Counted from the stretch's first letter, positions 1 through 9,254 are shown. The stretch is DNA of 64,000 bases from Pandoraea apista (GCF_001465595.2 NZ_CP013481.2:2046001-2110000); one strand, 5' to 3'. The notes: a model not told the origin generated them from the sequence alone. Numbers and translations are program-made.

Positions 1-343
1 CGGTCATCTGCTGCGGTTCGAATTTCTTCAGACGGCCATCGAGGTCGTTGTAGAAATCCTTTTGACTCTGTTGCAGGTTTGCAAGCTGGTTCTTCAGATC
101 TTCATTCTGACCGCGCTGGTCGGCCAGATCACGTTGCAACTGCTGGATCTGGTTGTTCAAATCCAGCACGTTGCGCGTGAGCCCCTCGATCCGTTGCTTG
201 TCTGAATCCAGACGGCTGCGGATATCGAGGATCGCTTTGCGCGCCTCGTCGTCGTCGAACAATCCGGCATGCGCCAGCGGGCTCAGCACCGTAGTGCCGA
301 GCATCGCCGCGCAGATCATGTTTTTAAGCAAACGAGACGTCAT
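1..343 (-). CDS. cpoB: Cell division coordinator CpoB / YbgF (N-terminal part, runs off the window)
   Basis: This is the first 114 or so residues of the periplasmic Tol-Pal accessory protein, which links outer-membrane constriction with septal peptidoglycan synthesis. The ATG at 343 begins a signal peptide (MTSRLLKNM..., hydrophobic core, cleavage near AHA-GLFDDDEA). A Gln/Asp/Leu-rich coiled coil follows (from about DIRSRLDSDKQRIEGL to LKNQLANLQQ), which is the trimerisation region of the family. The TPR part lies beyond position 1. The start lies 10 nt after the pal stop codon, so it is the last gene of the tol-pal operon. The assignment rests on the coiled coil and the context. Confidence 0.9.
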   Translation of the reverse strand, partial: MTSRLLKNMICAAMLGTTVLSPLAHAGLFDDDEARKAILDIRSRLDSDKQRIEGLTRNVLDLNNQIQQLQRDLADQRGQNEDLKNQLANLQQSQKDFYNDLDGRLKKFEPQQMT

Positions 344-353
344 GACGATTCAA

Positions 354-854
354 TCAATAAGCCAGGTCGGCGCGACGGTCCTGGGCCCAACCAGCCTCGT
401 CGGTGCCCGTAGCCTTTTCCTTGCCCAGCGAAACGGCTTCCATCTGGCTGGTGTTGGCACCCAGGGCCGACATGGCCTTCACCACGGCTTCAGCACGCTT
501 CTGACCCAGGGCCAGGTTGTACTCGCTCGTGCCGCGCGGGTCGGTGTTGCCCTGAACCAGCACGTGACGCTGCGAGTACTTGTTCAGGAAGGCGGCGTGC
601 GCCTGGAGCATCGGCGTGTACTGAGCGTCGACGTTGTACTGGTCGAAGCCGAAGTACACGCTGCGCTTGGCGAGCGGGCCGTTCGGGTTGTTCAGTTCGT
701 CAGCCGATGCGTCGACGGGGGCGACAGCGCGGGCGTCGGTCGTGGTCTGACCCTTGTTGGCGTTAGCCTGGTCGTCAAGCTTGACACCCGACGAGCAAGC
801 GGCCAGAGCGGCCAGCGAAGAGATGGCGAGGATGTTACGAAGCAGGGAACTCAT
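354..854 (-). CDS. pal: Peptidoglycan-associated lipoprotein Pal
   Basis: 166 residues. This outer-membrane lipoprotein binds peptidoglycan through an OmpA-like domain and is the outer partner of TolB. The N-terminus is a lipoprotein signal with lipobox LAAC (Cys about residue 20). The C-terminal OmpA-like domain contains the family's YFGFDQYNVDAQY and QGNTDPRGTSEYNLALGQKR stretches, with the Asp and Arg that contact diaminopimelate. A clear GGAGG lies before the ATG at 854. It follows tolB by about 30 nt and precedes cpoB. Length is normal for the family. Confidence 0.97.
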   Translation of the reverse strand: MSSLLRNILAISSLAALAACSSGVKLDDQANANKGQTTTDARAVAPVDASADELNNPNGPLAKRSVYFGFDQYNVDAQYTPMLQAHAAFLNKYSQRHVLVQGNTDPRGTSEYNLALGQKRAEAVVKAMSALGANTSQMEAVSLGKEKATGTDEAGWAQDRRADLAY

Positions 855-884
855 ATGAGCCTCCGATTGATGTTGCTGTTGATG

Positions 885-2177
885 TTATTGCATAAAAGGG
901 CCCCAGGAGGGTTCGCGAACTTCCCCTCCTCGAACCTGAAGAATCTGCCGGGTTTGCCCGTCCACCGAGACTGCCGCGAGAACCTTGCGGCCTCCCGACT
1001 GCGTTGCATAAAGAATGTACTTGCCGTTTGCAGCAAAACTCGGTGACTCGTCGTGGCTGGTGTCGGTCAGAGCCGTAACATCGCCAGTACTCATATCCTG
1101 CACGCACAGCTTGAATCCGCCACCCTGACGCGCGATGAACGCGAGCAACTTGCCGTCGGGACTGATTCGCGGGCTGACGTTGTAACTCCCCTTGAAGGTG
1201 ACGCGCTGCGCTCCGCCTTCACCCTCGCCCCCGGCCGGCATCTTGTAGATTTGCGGACCACCGCCACGATCGCTCGTGAAGTAAATCCATTTGCCATCCG
1301 GGGAATACTGCGGTTCGGTATCGATCGCGCCGCTACGTGACAGACGCTTGAGGTTACCGCCATTGGCGTTGACCTGATAAATCTGCGTATTGCCGTCGCG
1401 CGAGAGGGCCACGGCGAGCTTGCTGCCGTCCGGCGCCCACGACGGCGCGGAGTTGTTACCCTTCTCGTTGGCCAGCACGGCACGGCGCCCCGTCGGAAGA
1501 TCGTGGATGTACACGACCGGCTTGCGCTTCTCGAACGAGACGTACGCGACCTTGGTGCCGTCCGGCGACCACGCCGGCGAAATGATCGGCTCGCGGCTGT
1601 TGAGCGCGACGCGTGCGTCCTGGCCGTCCGAATCCGAAATCTGCAACTGGTAGTTGCTGCCGCTGTGCAACACGTAAGACAAGCGCGTGGCGAACACGCC
1701 GCGGTCGCCCAGCAACTTCTGATAAATATAGTCGGCAATCTTGTGTGCGGTCAGCCGCAGATTCGCCGCCGAGGAGGTGAGGGCCAGGCCGCCGAGCGGT
1801 TGACCGTTCACGGCGTCGTACAGGCGGAAGCTGACCTGGAAGTTGCCGTTGCCCGCCGGCGCAATCGTGCCGGAGACAAATGCGTTCGCGCCTTTCGCGC
1901 GCCAGGTGCCGAGGTCGACCGAATCGTCCACGCCAACGGTGGCGCCGCCCGTATCGACCTGATTGAAGCGTCCACTGTTGCTCAGGTCAGCCTTGACGAC
2001 GGACACGATGTCCGTTGGCGCGGTGCCCTTGAAATTCGACACGGCGATCGGGTAGCGGTTGGTACCGACGCCCGTGATGTCGACGGTCAGCGGTGTCTGC
2101 GCATGGGCGATCGTGCAAGCCGCGGTGAGCCAGGTGGCCACCAGCGCACGCCATGCATATTGACTGGAGATTCGCAT
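885..2177 (-). CDS. tolB: Tol-Pal system periplasmic protein TolB
   Basis: 430 residues. This periplasmic beta-propeller binds Pal and the TolA C-terminal domain. A signal peptide ends near IAHA-QTP. The N-terminal alpha/beta domain (residues about 25-165) is followed by a six-bladed propeller with repeated blade motifs such as [41 protein letters not shown] and [12 protein letters not shown]. It sits between tolA and pal in the standard order. No strong Shine-Dalgarno is visible before 2177, so expression may partly depend on upstream translation or a weak site. Confidence 0.97.
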   Translation of the reverse strand: MRISSQYAWRALVATWLTAACTIAHAQTPLTVDITGVGTNRYPIAVSNFKGTAPTDIVSVVKADLSNSGRFNQVDTGGATVGVDDSVDLGTWRAKGANAFVSGTIAPAGNGNFQVSFRLYDAVNGQPLGGLALTSSAANLRLTAHKIADYIYQKLLGDRGVFATRLSYVLHSGSNYQLQISDSDGQDARVALNSREPIISPAWSPDGTKVAYVSFEKRKPVVYIHDLPTGRRAVLANEKGNNSAPSWAPDGSKLAVALSRDGNTQIYQVNANGGNLKRLSRSGAIDTEPQYSPDGKWIYFTSDRGGGPQIYKMPAGGEGEGGAQRVTFKGSYNVSPRISPDGKLLAFIARQGGGFKLCVQDMSTGDVTALTDTSHDESPSFAANGKYILYATQSGGRKVLAAVSVDGQTRQILQVRGGEVREPSWGPFMQ

Positions 2178-2278
2178 GCGTTCGATTGGTCAGTTACGCG
2201 GTGCAAGGGCCATTTTTACCACATTCAAGTGAAAATGGACTCGCATCGCTCAGTTTTCGTTCCCGATTGACAACATAC

Positions 2279-3319
2279 TCAGCCTTTTGGACTAAAGCGC
2301 AGGTTGACGCTCGGGGGCGCTTTGCCGTTCGTGTCGCGCGGCAAGGGGTCGGATTTGGTGATGGCGGCCTGTACGGCGGCGTCCCACGCGGGATTGCCGC
2401 TCGACTTGACCAACTGCATCGATAGTACGCTGCCATCCGGAGCGAGGCGTACTGCGACAACAGCCGTGGGATTGCCCTCGGTGTCGCCGCCGTAAGCGAT
2501 GTTCGGTTTGACCTTGGCGCGCACGCGATCGGCATAGCCTGCCGATGCCGTGCCGCCGGCGCCCGAGCCGGTACCGCCGGCCTGCGAGCCCAGCCCGTTG
2601 CCGGTAGCGCCCGGCGTGCCGCCGGCCATGCCACGTAACGCCGCCAGACGCTCGGCGCGTGCGGCATCGGCAGCCTTCTGCGCTGCCGCTTCCTTAGCCG
2701 CCTTGGCCTTGGCGGCCTTGTCTTCCGCAGCCTTCTTCTCGGCGTCCGCCTTCTTCTGCGCGTCGGCCAGTTGTTGCTGCTTCTGTTGTTCTGCCTTCTT
2801 GGCTTCGTCTTCCTTCTGACGCTTCAACTCCTCGGCCTTCTTCTGATCCGCCAGCTTCTGCTGACGCGCCGCTTCGTCTGCGGCGGCTTTCTTGCGCGCC
2901 AGCTCGGCCGCCGCCTGCTGCTCGGCGAGTTGCTTCTGCCTGAGCGCTTCCTGACGTGCCTTTTCCTGCTGCGCTTCGAGCAGCCGCGCCTGTTCGGCGG
3001 CCTGCTGCTCTTGCTTGCGTTTCTTTTGCTGGAGCGCGATGTCGGCGTCTTCTGCCGGCGGCGTGGGGGCGGCAATGGCGGGCGGCGCCGGTGTCGGCGC
3101 AGGTGTCACGACCGGTGGCGTCGGCTCGGCGACTTCGGCGGGTGTCCACAGCTCGGCTTCGGAGCCGGCCGGCGAACTGTTCTGCCAGCGCATGCCGTAG
3201 AAGAGCAGCGCAAACAGCAGCGCGTGCATGAACAGCGCGAGGAGGAATGCCCGCCCCGTGCCCCGCTCATCCTTGCGCGGGCCAATGGGACGGTCGGAAC
3301 GGGCTACAGTGCGGCTCAT
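2279..3319 (-). CDS. tolA: Cell envelope integrity protein TolA
   Basis: 346 residues. This inner-membrane protein spans the periplasm and transmits proton-motive-force energy from TolQR to TolB/Pal. It has a short cytoplasmic N-terminus, one membrane helix (about residues 24-43, FLLALFMHALLFALLF), a Pro-rich linker and a long Ala/Lys/Glu/Gln-rich helical domain (about 95-225). A Gly-rich hinge and the TonB-like C-terminal domain (YADRVRAKVKPNIAYGG to the end) complete it. The start overlaps the tolR stop by 4 nt, which suggests translational coupling. The Ala/Lys repeat region is normal for the family. Confidence 0.96.
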   Translation of the reverse strand: MSRTVARSDRPIGPRKDERGTGRAFLLALFMHALLFALLFYGMRWQNSSPAGSEAELWTPAEVAEPTPPVVTPAPTPAPPAIAAPTPPAEDADIALQQKKRKQEQQAAEQARLLEAQQEKARQEALRQKQLAEQQAAAELARKKAAADEAARQQKLADQKKAEELKRQKEDEAKKAEQQKQQQLADAQKKADAEKKAAEDKAAKAKAAKEAAAQKAADAARAERLAALRGMAGGTPGATGNGLGSQAGGTGSGAGGTASAGYADRVRAKVKPNIAYGGDTEGNPTAVVAVRLAPDGSVLSMQLVKSSGNPAWDAAVQAAITKSDPLPRDTNGKAPPSVNLRFSPKG

Positions 3320-3750
3320 TTCTGCTTGACGAGCAGGCCCACGCGCTTCACGCCCTGGGCCTTGAGATCGGACATCACGTTCATGACGATTTCATAGCGC
3401 ACCGACTTGTCGGCGGCAATGACGACCGGCTGATCGGGATTCGCGGCCTGACGGCCTTGCAGGAACCCGGTCAGATCGCCCCCGCTCATGCGCTGCTCGA
3501 CGGTATTCTCCCCATCCTTGTAGCGCACCAGCATGCGGTTATCGGCTTCGATGTTAACGACTACCGGCGGCGTCTGCTGCTGCGGACTCGCGTTAGCGAC
3601 GCTCGGCAAATTGACGATCGACGGCGCGACGAGGGGGGCTGCCACCATAAAGATGACGAGCAGCACCAGCATCACGTCGATGTACGGTACGACGTTGATG
3701 TCCGCCATGGCGCGACGGCCGCGGCGAGCGTTGCGCATAGAACCTGCCAT
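3316..3750 (-). CDS. tolR: Tol-Pal stator protein TolR
   Basis: 144 residues, ExbD/TolR family. It has a single membrane helix near the N-terminus carrying the proton-path Asp in YIDVMLVLLVIFMV (about residue 25), followed by a periplasmic domain. With TolQ it forms the proton-driven motor that powers TolA. It overlaps tolA by 4 nt and follows tolQ by 21 nt. Length and the N-terminal basic stretch (RRGRRAMADINV) are typical. Confidence 0.96.
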   Translation of the reverse strand: MAGSMRNARRGRRAMADINVVPYIDVMLVLLVIFMVAAPLVAPSIVNLPSVANASPQQQTPPVVVNIEADNRMLVRYKDGENTVEQRMSGGDLTGFLQGRQAANPDQPVVIAADKSVRYEIVMNVMSDLKAQGVKRVGLLVKQK

Positions 3751-3771
3751 GTCTCGGCGCTCCCGGAATGC

Positions 3772-4446
3772 TTAGTGAATCTGCCGTTGCAGGATGTTGG
3801 AGAACTCTTCGATAAAGCTTTCGAAGCGGATCGACAGCCGGTCGATGTCGGTGGCGAAGCGGTTATAGGCAACCACGGCAGGGATAGCGGCGAACAGACC
3901 GATGGCCGTAGCCACCAGAGCTTCCGCGATACCCGGCGCCACATTGGCGAGCGTGGCTTGTTGCACGTTCGACAGGCCGCGGAATGCGTTCATGATACCC
4001 CACACCGTACCGAACAGACCGATGTACGGACTGACCGAACCGACCGACGCAAGGAACGGCAGATTGGCTTCCAGCGAGTCCATTTCACGTTGATAGCAAG
4101 CGCGCATGGCACGGCGTGCGCCGTCCAGAATGGCATGCGGATCGTTCAGACCTTTTTCGCTCGCCTTGATGTACTCGCGCATGCCCGACTCGAAGATGCG
4201 CTCGAGCGAGCCCGTTTGATGGCGGTTGTTCAGTGCGCTTTGATAGAGCGCTTGCAGATCGCCGCCGGACCAGAAGTCGCGCTCGAAACGCTCGGTTTGG
4301 GAGCGGGCACGGCGAATCGCGAAGATTTTGCGGAAGATGTGCGTCCACGAAAGCAGCGAGAGCAGCAGCAGCAGGGCCATCACTGCCTGGGCGAGCACGC
4401 TGGCATGCATGACCAGCGAAATAATAGAAAGATCTTGATCGGGCAT
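3772..4446 (-). CDS. tolQ: Tol-Pal motor protein TolQ
   Basis: 224 residues, MotA/TolQ/ExbB proton channel family. There are three membrane helices: one near the N-terminus (SLVMHASVLAQAVMALLLLL) and two in the C-terminal half around the conserved SVSPYIGLFGTVWGIMNAF and TAIGLFAAIPAVVAYN segments. It assembles as a ring around the TolR dimer. The gene lies 39 nt after ybgC and starts the tolQRA-tolB-pal-cpoB block. Confidence 0.97.
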   Translation of the reverse strand: MPDQDLSIISLVMHASVLAQAVMALLLLLSLLSWTHIFRKIFAIRRARSQTERFERDFWSGGDLQALYQSALNNRHQTGSLERIFESGMREYIKASEKGLNDPHAILDGARRAMRACYQREMDSLEANLPFLASVGSVSPYIGLFGTVWGIMNAFRGLSNVQQATLANVAPGIAEALVATAIGLFAAIPAVVAYNRFATDIDRLSIRFESFIEEFSNILQRQIH

Positions 4447-4485
4447 GGTGTGGTTATTGACTGACCGGAATTCTTGTCGTTGGCT

Positions 4486-4959
4486 TCAGGCGGCTGCCCC
4501 ACGGGCAGATTCGCCCGACGCGGCGTTGACCGACTTGGCGGCCGATTGCATGACGAGGCGCACTTGCGCTGGGATTTTGCCCGGGCGCAGCGTGTGTGCT
4601 GCCACGCAGCCGATTTTGATACTTCCGCGCGCCAACAGTTCGCTGCGGCCGTCGGGCGCTGCCCGCCAGGCTTCCTGTTCAAAATCGACGGAGGCCCCGC
4701 CAATGCGCTCGATGCGGCTCTTGATAGTGAGGAGATCGTCCAGCCGGGCAGGGCTCAGATAGTCGACGGCCGTTGAGCGCACGATGAAAATCATCCCGGT
4801 ATTGCGGGCTAGTTCGAGTTGCTCGATACCGAGCGAACGGAGCCACTCGGTGCGGGCCCGTTCAAAGAATTTTAAGTAGTTGGCGTAGAAGACGACGCCT
4901 CCGGCGTCCGTGTCCTCGTAGTAAACGCGAATTGACCAACTGGTATCAAAATCAGCCAT
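4486..4959 (-). CDS. ybgC: Tol-Pal-associated acyl-CoA thioesterase YbgC
   Basis: 157 residues from the ATG at 4959; longer starts at 4968 (ATG) and 4989 (TTG) are open but have no better ribosome site. Hotdog-fold 4-hydroxybenzoyl-CoA thioesterase family. The active-site segment RVYYEDTDAGGVVFYANYL carries the catalytic Asp. YbgC proteins hydrolyse short acyl-CoA or acyl-ACP esters and are encoded first in tol-pal operons, as here. The 3' end (...KSVNAASGESARGAAA) is an Ala-rich tail beyond the fold. Confidence 0.93.
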   Translation of the reverse strand: MADFDTSWSIRVYYEDTDAGGVVFYANYLKFFERARTEWLRSLGIEQLELARNTGMIFIVRSTAVDYLSPARLDDLLTIKSRIERIGGASVDFEQEAWRAAPDGRSELLARGSIKIGCVAAHTLRPGKIPAQVRLVMQSAAKSVNAASGESARGAAA

Positions 4960-5259
4960 GCCGCGCATTGTATCGGAACCGGGCAGCAACGCCAGTCACG
5001 GAAACAGAATTTTTCAAACCGACGCGCCGCCGTTCTGTTTACGGATGATTATGCGAACCGCCGTAGCGCACCAAACTGGGGCGAATTGGCGCGAATGCCC
5101 CGTGTGGCGGGGGATTGCGCTGGCGCCTGAGCGTGGCCCGTCTCTATAATGATGGCTCGCAAGCCCCCTGAATTTCAGACAGGGCCAAACGTGTGCGCAC
5201 GCCAGCATCGCGCCCCATTTGCGCCTCTTCTTAGCGAATCAACCTGCGAGGCCCTCGAA
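4960..5259. other. Intergenic region between ybgC and the HIBADH-type gene, with a plus-strand -10
   Basis: A divergent intergenic stretch of about 300 nt. It contains a consensus TATAAT at 5145-5150 on the plus strand, which points to the downstream dehydrogenase, and the weak minus-strand TACAAT at 4967-4972. No -35 of good quality is seen 17 nt before the TATAAT. An in-frame ATG at 5149 overlaps this -10, which argues against it being the translation start. No gene or RNA is recognised here. Confidence 0.5.
4967..4972 (-). promoter_or_regulatory. Possible -10 element of the tol-pal operon
   Basis: On the minus strand TACAAT lies 7 nt before the ATG at 4959. If used, transcription would begin at or next to the start codon and ybgC would be leaderless. 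No convincing -35 is seen at 16-18 nt spacing, so this is weak. Confidence 0.3.
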
Positions 5260-6168
5260 TTGACTTCCCCTTCATCGCAAGCATCTTCCCTTCGTGTCGC
5301 GTTCCTCGGTCTTGGCGTGATGGGTTATCCCATGGCCGGTCATCTGCAGCGTGCGGGTCATCAGGTCACGGTCTATAACCGTACGGCTGCCAAGGCGCAG
5401 CAATGGGCGAAGGAATACGGCGGCGCCACCGCCGCCACGCCGGCCGACGCCGTGCGCGGCGCCGATATCGTTGCCGCCTGTGTGGGCAACGATGACGACC
5501 TGCGCAGCATCGTACTCGGCGAGCAGGGCGCCTTCGCGGGCATGAAGGCCGATGCCGTGTTCGTCGACCACACGACGGCCTCGGCCGACGTTGCCCGCGA
5601 ACTCTATGCCGCAGCCCGCGAAAAGGGCCTGCATTTTGTCGACGCCCCGGTGTCGGGCGGCGAAGCCGGCGCCAAGAACGGCGTGCTCACGATCATGTGC
5701 GGCGGCGACGCCCCGGCGTTCGACCGCGTGGCCCCGACACTTGGCGCCTATGGCCGAGCCGTCACGCGCATCGGCGAGGCCGGTGCGGGGCAACTGGCCA
5801 AGATGGTCAATCAGATCTGCATCGCCGGACTGGTGCAGGGGTTGTCCGAGGCGATCAACTTCGGTCAGCGCGCCGGTCTGGACATGCCGCTCGTGCTCGA
5901 CGTCATCAACAAGGGCGCGGCGGCAAGCTGGCAAATGGACAATCGCGGCCAGACCATGATCGACGGCAAATTCGATTTCGGATTTGCCGTGGACTGGATG
6001 CGTAAGGATCTGGGGCTCTGTCTGGCCGAGGGGCAACGTAATGGTGTGTCGCTGCCGGTCACGGCGCTCGTCGATCAGTTCTACGGCGACGTGCAGGCGC
6101 TGGGCGGTTCGCGCTGGGATACGTCCAGCCTGATTCATCGGTTGCGCGTGCTGTCCGGCAAGGCCTGA
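5260..6168 (+). CDS. NAD(P)-dependent 3-hydroxyisobutyrate dehydrogenase family oxidoreductase
   Basis: 302 residues from TTG at 5260, which has GCGAGG about 10 nt upstream; upstream in-frame ATGs overlap the putative -10. Beta-hydroxyacid dehydrogenase family (3-hydroxyisobutyrate dehydrogenase / tartronate semialdehyde reductase). An N-terminal Rossmann motif, FLGLGVMGYPMAGHL, is followed by the substrate motif DAPVSGGEAGA and the GAGQLAKMVNQ segment with the catalytic Lys. The exact substrate cannot be read from the sequence. A monocistronic unit is likely, with an iclR gene about 300 nt downstream in the same direction that could regulate it. Confidence 0.85.
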   Translation: MTSPSSQASSLRVAFLGLGVMGYPMAGHLQRAGHQVTVYNRTAAKAQQWAKEYGGATAATPADAVRGADIVAACVGNDDDLRSIVLGEQGAFAGMKADAVFVDHTTASADVARELYAAAREKGLHFVDAPVSGGEAGAKNGVLTIMCGGDAPAFDRVAPTLGAYGRAVTRIGEAGAGQLAKMVNQICIAGLVQGLSEAINFGQRAGLDMPLVLDVINKGAAASWQMDNRGQTMIDGKFDFGFAVDWMRKDLGLCLAEGQRNGVSLPVTALVDQFYGDVQALGGSRWDTSSLIHRLRVLSGKA

Positions 6169-6469
6169 ACCTGCGGCGGCAGGGTAAGCATTTCGGTGGC
6201 GGCGAGTTGTCCGGCAGGGATCCAGGCGGTCGCCGTACACCGCCGCCTCATATCTGGTATTTGGAATATCTTCGGGTTTATCTCCAATCGTCAGCCGGGG
6301 GCGATTGGCACTAGAATGCGGAAAACGGGACGTCGCGGCGCGACGGTACGGCGGCGTGGCGGCTTGGGAGCGGGCTTGCGCGGTGGCGTGCCGACGTAGC
6401 GCAGAAGGGAGACCGCCGCGAGCGATAACGATCTAGAACACAACTCGAACCCGAGATCCAGGTACCGAC
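6169..6469. other. Intergenic stretch before the IclR gene
   Basis: About 300 nt with no gene recognised. It contains an AT-richer patch around 6250-6285 (ATCTGGTATTTGGAATATC) that could be part of a promoter or operator. I see no clear palindrome or terminator. Confidence 0.3.
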
Positions 6470-7228
6470 ATGAGCAATCAGTCGAACGCGGCGGCCGTCC
6501 GCGCATTTCGCATTCTCGAAATTCTCAGTGCCTCTGGCACGCCCATGACACTGGCGGAGATTGTCGCCGCCATCGGTCTGCCCAAGCAGACGGTGCATCG
6601 CATTCTCAAACAACTCGAAGCCGCCTGGCTGGTCACGCGCGAAGCGGGCAGCCGGCATTACGAGCCGTCGTCGCGGGTGCGGGCCATGGCCGTCAATGCG
6701 CTGATGCACGTAGGGCCCGCGGCGGCGCGTCACGCCGTTCTTCAGCAACTGGTCGACAAGCTGGGCGAGACCTGCAATCTCTCGATGCTCTCGGGCGACG
6801 ACCTTGTCTATCTCGATCGTGTGGAGACCGAATGGTCGCGGCAACTCAAGCTTTCGCCGGGATCGCGCGTACCGCTGCACTGCACGGCGAGCGGCAAACT
6901 GCTGCTGGCTTTTCTGCCGCGGGCGCGTCGTGAGAAGTTGATCGCCCATTTGCCGCTGCGTCCGCGAGCGGAGAACACCATCACCGATCTCGAAGACCTG
7001 CGCGAGGAGTTGGCGGAAACACGCAAACGCCGCGTGGGTACCAATAACGAAGAGCATGTGCCGGGCATGATCGCCGTGGCCGTGCCGGTGATGCTCGACC
7101 GCAACCGCGCGTGTGCCGCCATTGCGGTGCAAGCGAGCGCGCAGCATTGCACGCTCGAGAAGCTCATGACGTTCTTGCCGGACCTCCAGGCTGCGGCCGA
7201 GACGATGGCGGCGACGTTCAACGAATAA
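6470..7228 (+). CDS. IclR-family transcriptional regulator
   Basis: 252 residues. The N-terminal winged HTH (about 8-70) includes TLAEIVAAIGLPKQTVHRIL as the recognition helix region. The C-terminal effector domain (about 85-245) has the family's LSGDDLVYLDRVE and PLHCTASGKLLLAFLP segments. IclR proteins regulate catabolic genes in response to small acids. The target is unknown; the upstream HIBADH-type gene is the nearest candidate. Confidence 0.92.
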   Translation: MSNQSNAAAVRAFRILEILSASGTPMTLAEIVAAIGLPKQTVHRILKQLEAAWLVTREAGSRHYEPSSRVRAMAVNALMHVGPAAARHAVLQQLVDKLGETCNLSMLSGDDLVYLDRVETEWSRQLKLSPGSRVPLHCTASGKLLLAFLPRARREKLIAHLPLRPRAENTITDLEDLREELAETRKRRVGTNNEEHVPGMIAVAVPVMLDRNRACAAIAVQASAQHCTLEKLMTFLPDLQAAAETMAATFNE

Positions 7229-7333
7229 GCCGGGGAATCTGGTGCGGATCGCGGGTTGCGGGGCACGGACCCACGGCGGACCCAGGCACATGGTGTTATG
7301 GCTGCGCCCCTTTACCGCTCGTTGCTACCTTTT

Positions 7334-7921
7334 TCACTGCGCCTGCACAGCACTCGCTGCCGCGTCTGGCATCGACGCTGCGGCAGGCACGGCCGGAGCC
7401 AGCGCCTCGAAAATCTGTTCGAGTTGCTTCGCGCCTTGCGCCGATTCCGCCCGCATGCGCGGCCCGATGAAGATCGGATCGAGAACCAGAAAGAGCAGAT
7501 TCGGCGTGCGATAGATGAAGTCACGCTCGAAGCGCGTGCCCGTGCCGTCCGGCGTGAGCTTGTAGCGGACTTCGCCCGACGGTCGCCGGTTGATCTCGCC
7601 CTCGATGCGCCACGTCAGTGGTGGATTGGCGTCCACGACTTTCCAGTGAACGATACCGTGCCGTCCCGCGAGCCGGAATTCTTCTGCGACTTCCTCACCC
7701 ATCTTGAGCGGATGGTCGGTTGCCCCTTGCACGGTAATCGACGCCGGATGCCACTTCGGCCAGTGATCCGGCGTGGTGGCGTAGTCGTAGACCACCTGCG
7801 GCGGCGCGCGCAGCGTGACCGTATTCACCACATGGGTCTGACGCTCGAAGGGCAAGGGCAGAAGCGAGAGCAGGGCGAGCGCGGCCACCGCCCCGAGGAC
7901 GAACAGGAAGGCTCGCTTCAT
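7334..7921 (-). CDS. SRPBCC (START-like) family protein with N-terminal membrane anchor
   Basis: 195 residues from ATG 7921. A longer frame runs upstream but would overlap the gcvR stop. An N-terminal hydrophobic segment (MKRAFLFVLGAVAALALLSL) acts as anchor or signal. A polyketide cyclase / SRPBCC ligand-binding fold follows (TVTLRAPPQVVYDYATTPDHWPKW is split over strand 1 and helix 1). A C-terminal helix and an Ala/Pro tail close it. Only 10 nt separate it from gcvR, so co-transcription is likely. The ligand is unknown. Confidence 0.8.
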   Translation of the reverse strand: MKRAFLFVLGAVAALALLSLLPLPFERQTHVVNTVTLRAPPQVVYDYATTPDHWPKWHPASITVQGATDHPLKMGEEVAEEFRLAGRHGIVHWKVVDANPPLTWRIEGEINRRPSGEVRYKLTPDGTGTRFERDFIYRTPNLLFLVLDPIFIGPRMRAESAQGAKQLEQIFEALAPAVPAAASMPDAAASAVQAQ

Positions 7922-7931
7922 CGGCGTGCGC

Positions 7932-8462
7932 TCAGGCACCGGCAGGCGAATCGAGTTCGACATCGACCATCAGGTCGTCGGCCAGGCTTTCCAGTGTCTC
8001 GCGTAACGACTCCGTGCTGACACTCGCTGGCACATGAAGGCGCGCGGTCGCACGGAACAGTGTGCCGCCCGACATCGATCCTTCCACGCATTCGGTGGCG
8101 AGTTCATCGATGCTGATGCCGCGCGAGAAGAGCACGTGCGAGATTTCCTTGACGATCCCCGGGTGATCCTGTCCGACCAGATCGAGTTGAAGCGTACGGG
8201 CAGCCGGATCGGTGGCGGCACTCTGTGCGCGCGTGACGGTAACGCGCAAACCGTGCGTTTCCAGTGCGTGCAGGGTTTGCGTGAGCGTGTCGGCGTTTTC
8301 GTCGGGGACTTGCAGATGAATGATGCCGGCGAACTGGCCGGCAAGATTGGCGAGGCGGCTCTCCAGCCAGTTAGCGCCGGCGGCGCTCGCGCGATCGGCG
8401 ATCGCATTGACCAGACCCGGACGATCCGGGCCGATCACGTTGAGAATCAGGGACGTCGTCAT
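7932..8462 (-). CDS. gcvR: GcvR-like ACT-domain regulator
   Basis: 176 residues made of two ACT domains. The first starts LNVIGPDRPGLVNAIADRAS and the second LDLVGQDHPGIVKEISHVLF; both carry the DxPG turn that binds amino acids. This is the arrangement of the glycine-cleavage repressor GcvR, which acts by binding GcvA in E. coli. No gcvA or gcvTHP genes are adjacent. A GcvA-like LysR gene at 35272-36171 lies in the window but far away. The name follows architecture only. Confidence 0.8.
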   Translation of the reverse strand: MTTSLILNVIGPDRPGLVNAIADRASAAGANWLESRLANLAGQFAGIIHLQVPDENADTLTQTLHALETHGLRVTVTRAQSAATDPAARTLQLDLVGQDHPGIVKEISHVLFSRGISIDELATECVEGSMSGGTLFRATARLHVPASVSTESLRETLESLADDLMVDVELDSPAGA

Positions 8463-8591
8463 CAGAGGCTCCGTCGAAACTGAGGGGCAGGAGGCGGCAT
8501 GGCCGTTGCGCGCAGCAGGCTCAAGTGTAGTGCAATCGCGGGGTGCGCCGCTACGGCGAGCCTGTGCGGCCGGGCAGATTCCGACGCAGGC

Positions 8592-9254
8592 CTACGGACG
8601 CCCGGCAGCCATGGCGAGCAGTGCGATGACGGTGGCGTCGTCTGTTTGCGCGAAATCGTTGTACGCCACGCTCACCGCGTAGAAAGGCTGCGGCATTTCC
8701 AGACAGACGACGGCGTCTGCCAGCGTCGACAGCCGCGCGACGGCGTCGCGTGCACCGACCGGCGCACAGGCGATGAGCGGCGTGGCACCGAGGCGTCGCA
8801 TCGCGCGCAACGCTGCGATCATCGTTGCGCCGGTTGCAATGCCGTCGTCGACAATCACGACCGGGCGATCCTGTACATGGGGCGCGCCGCGTCCCGGCGT
8901 ATACGCCTGACGTCGCTGCTGGATCAGCGCGCGCTGGCGTGCCGTTTCATGCGAGAGATACGTGCCCGTCGCGCCGAGCGATAACGCGTGATCGGCGAGA
9001 AAGATGCCGCCGAACTCGTCGACGGCTCCCACCGCCAGTTCCGAATGGTGCGGTGCGCGCAATTTGTGGGCGAGCAGCACGTCGAGGGTGCCATTCAGCT
9101 GGCGGGCGATGGGCAGTGCGACCGGTACGCCGCCGCGAGGAATGGCCAGCACTAGCGGCGGCGCACAGCGTGCGATCAGTTCATGAGAGGCGAGGACTTC
9201 GGCCAGCGCGTTGCCGGCAGCGGCACGATCGAGAAACGAAGCAACGGCGGACAT
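8592..9254 (-). CDS. Phosphoribosyltransferase family protein
   Basis: 220 residues from ATG 9254. Type I PRTase fold with the PRPP loop VVIVDDGIATGATM at about residues 120-133. The early VLAIPRGGVPVALPIA stretch matches the stand-alone PRTases (often annotated as phosphoribosyltransferase or erythromycin-esterase partner) of Proteobacteria. The nucleobase substrate is unknown. Its 3' end lies about 130 nt from gcvR, and its 5' side is about 100 nt from the exporter gene on the same strand, so a shared transcript is possible. Confidence 0.85.
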   Translation of the reverse strand: MSAVASFLDRAAAGNALAEVLASHELIARCAPPLVLAIPRGGVPVALPIARQLNGTLDVLLAHKLRAPHHSELAVGAVDEFGGIFLADHALSLGATGTYLSHETARQRALIQQRRQAYTPGRGAPHVQDRPVVIVDDGIATGATMIAALRAMRRLGATPLIACAPVGARDAVARLSTLADAVVCLEMPQPFYAVSVAYNDFAQTDDATVIALLAMAAGRP

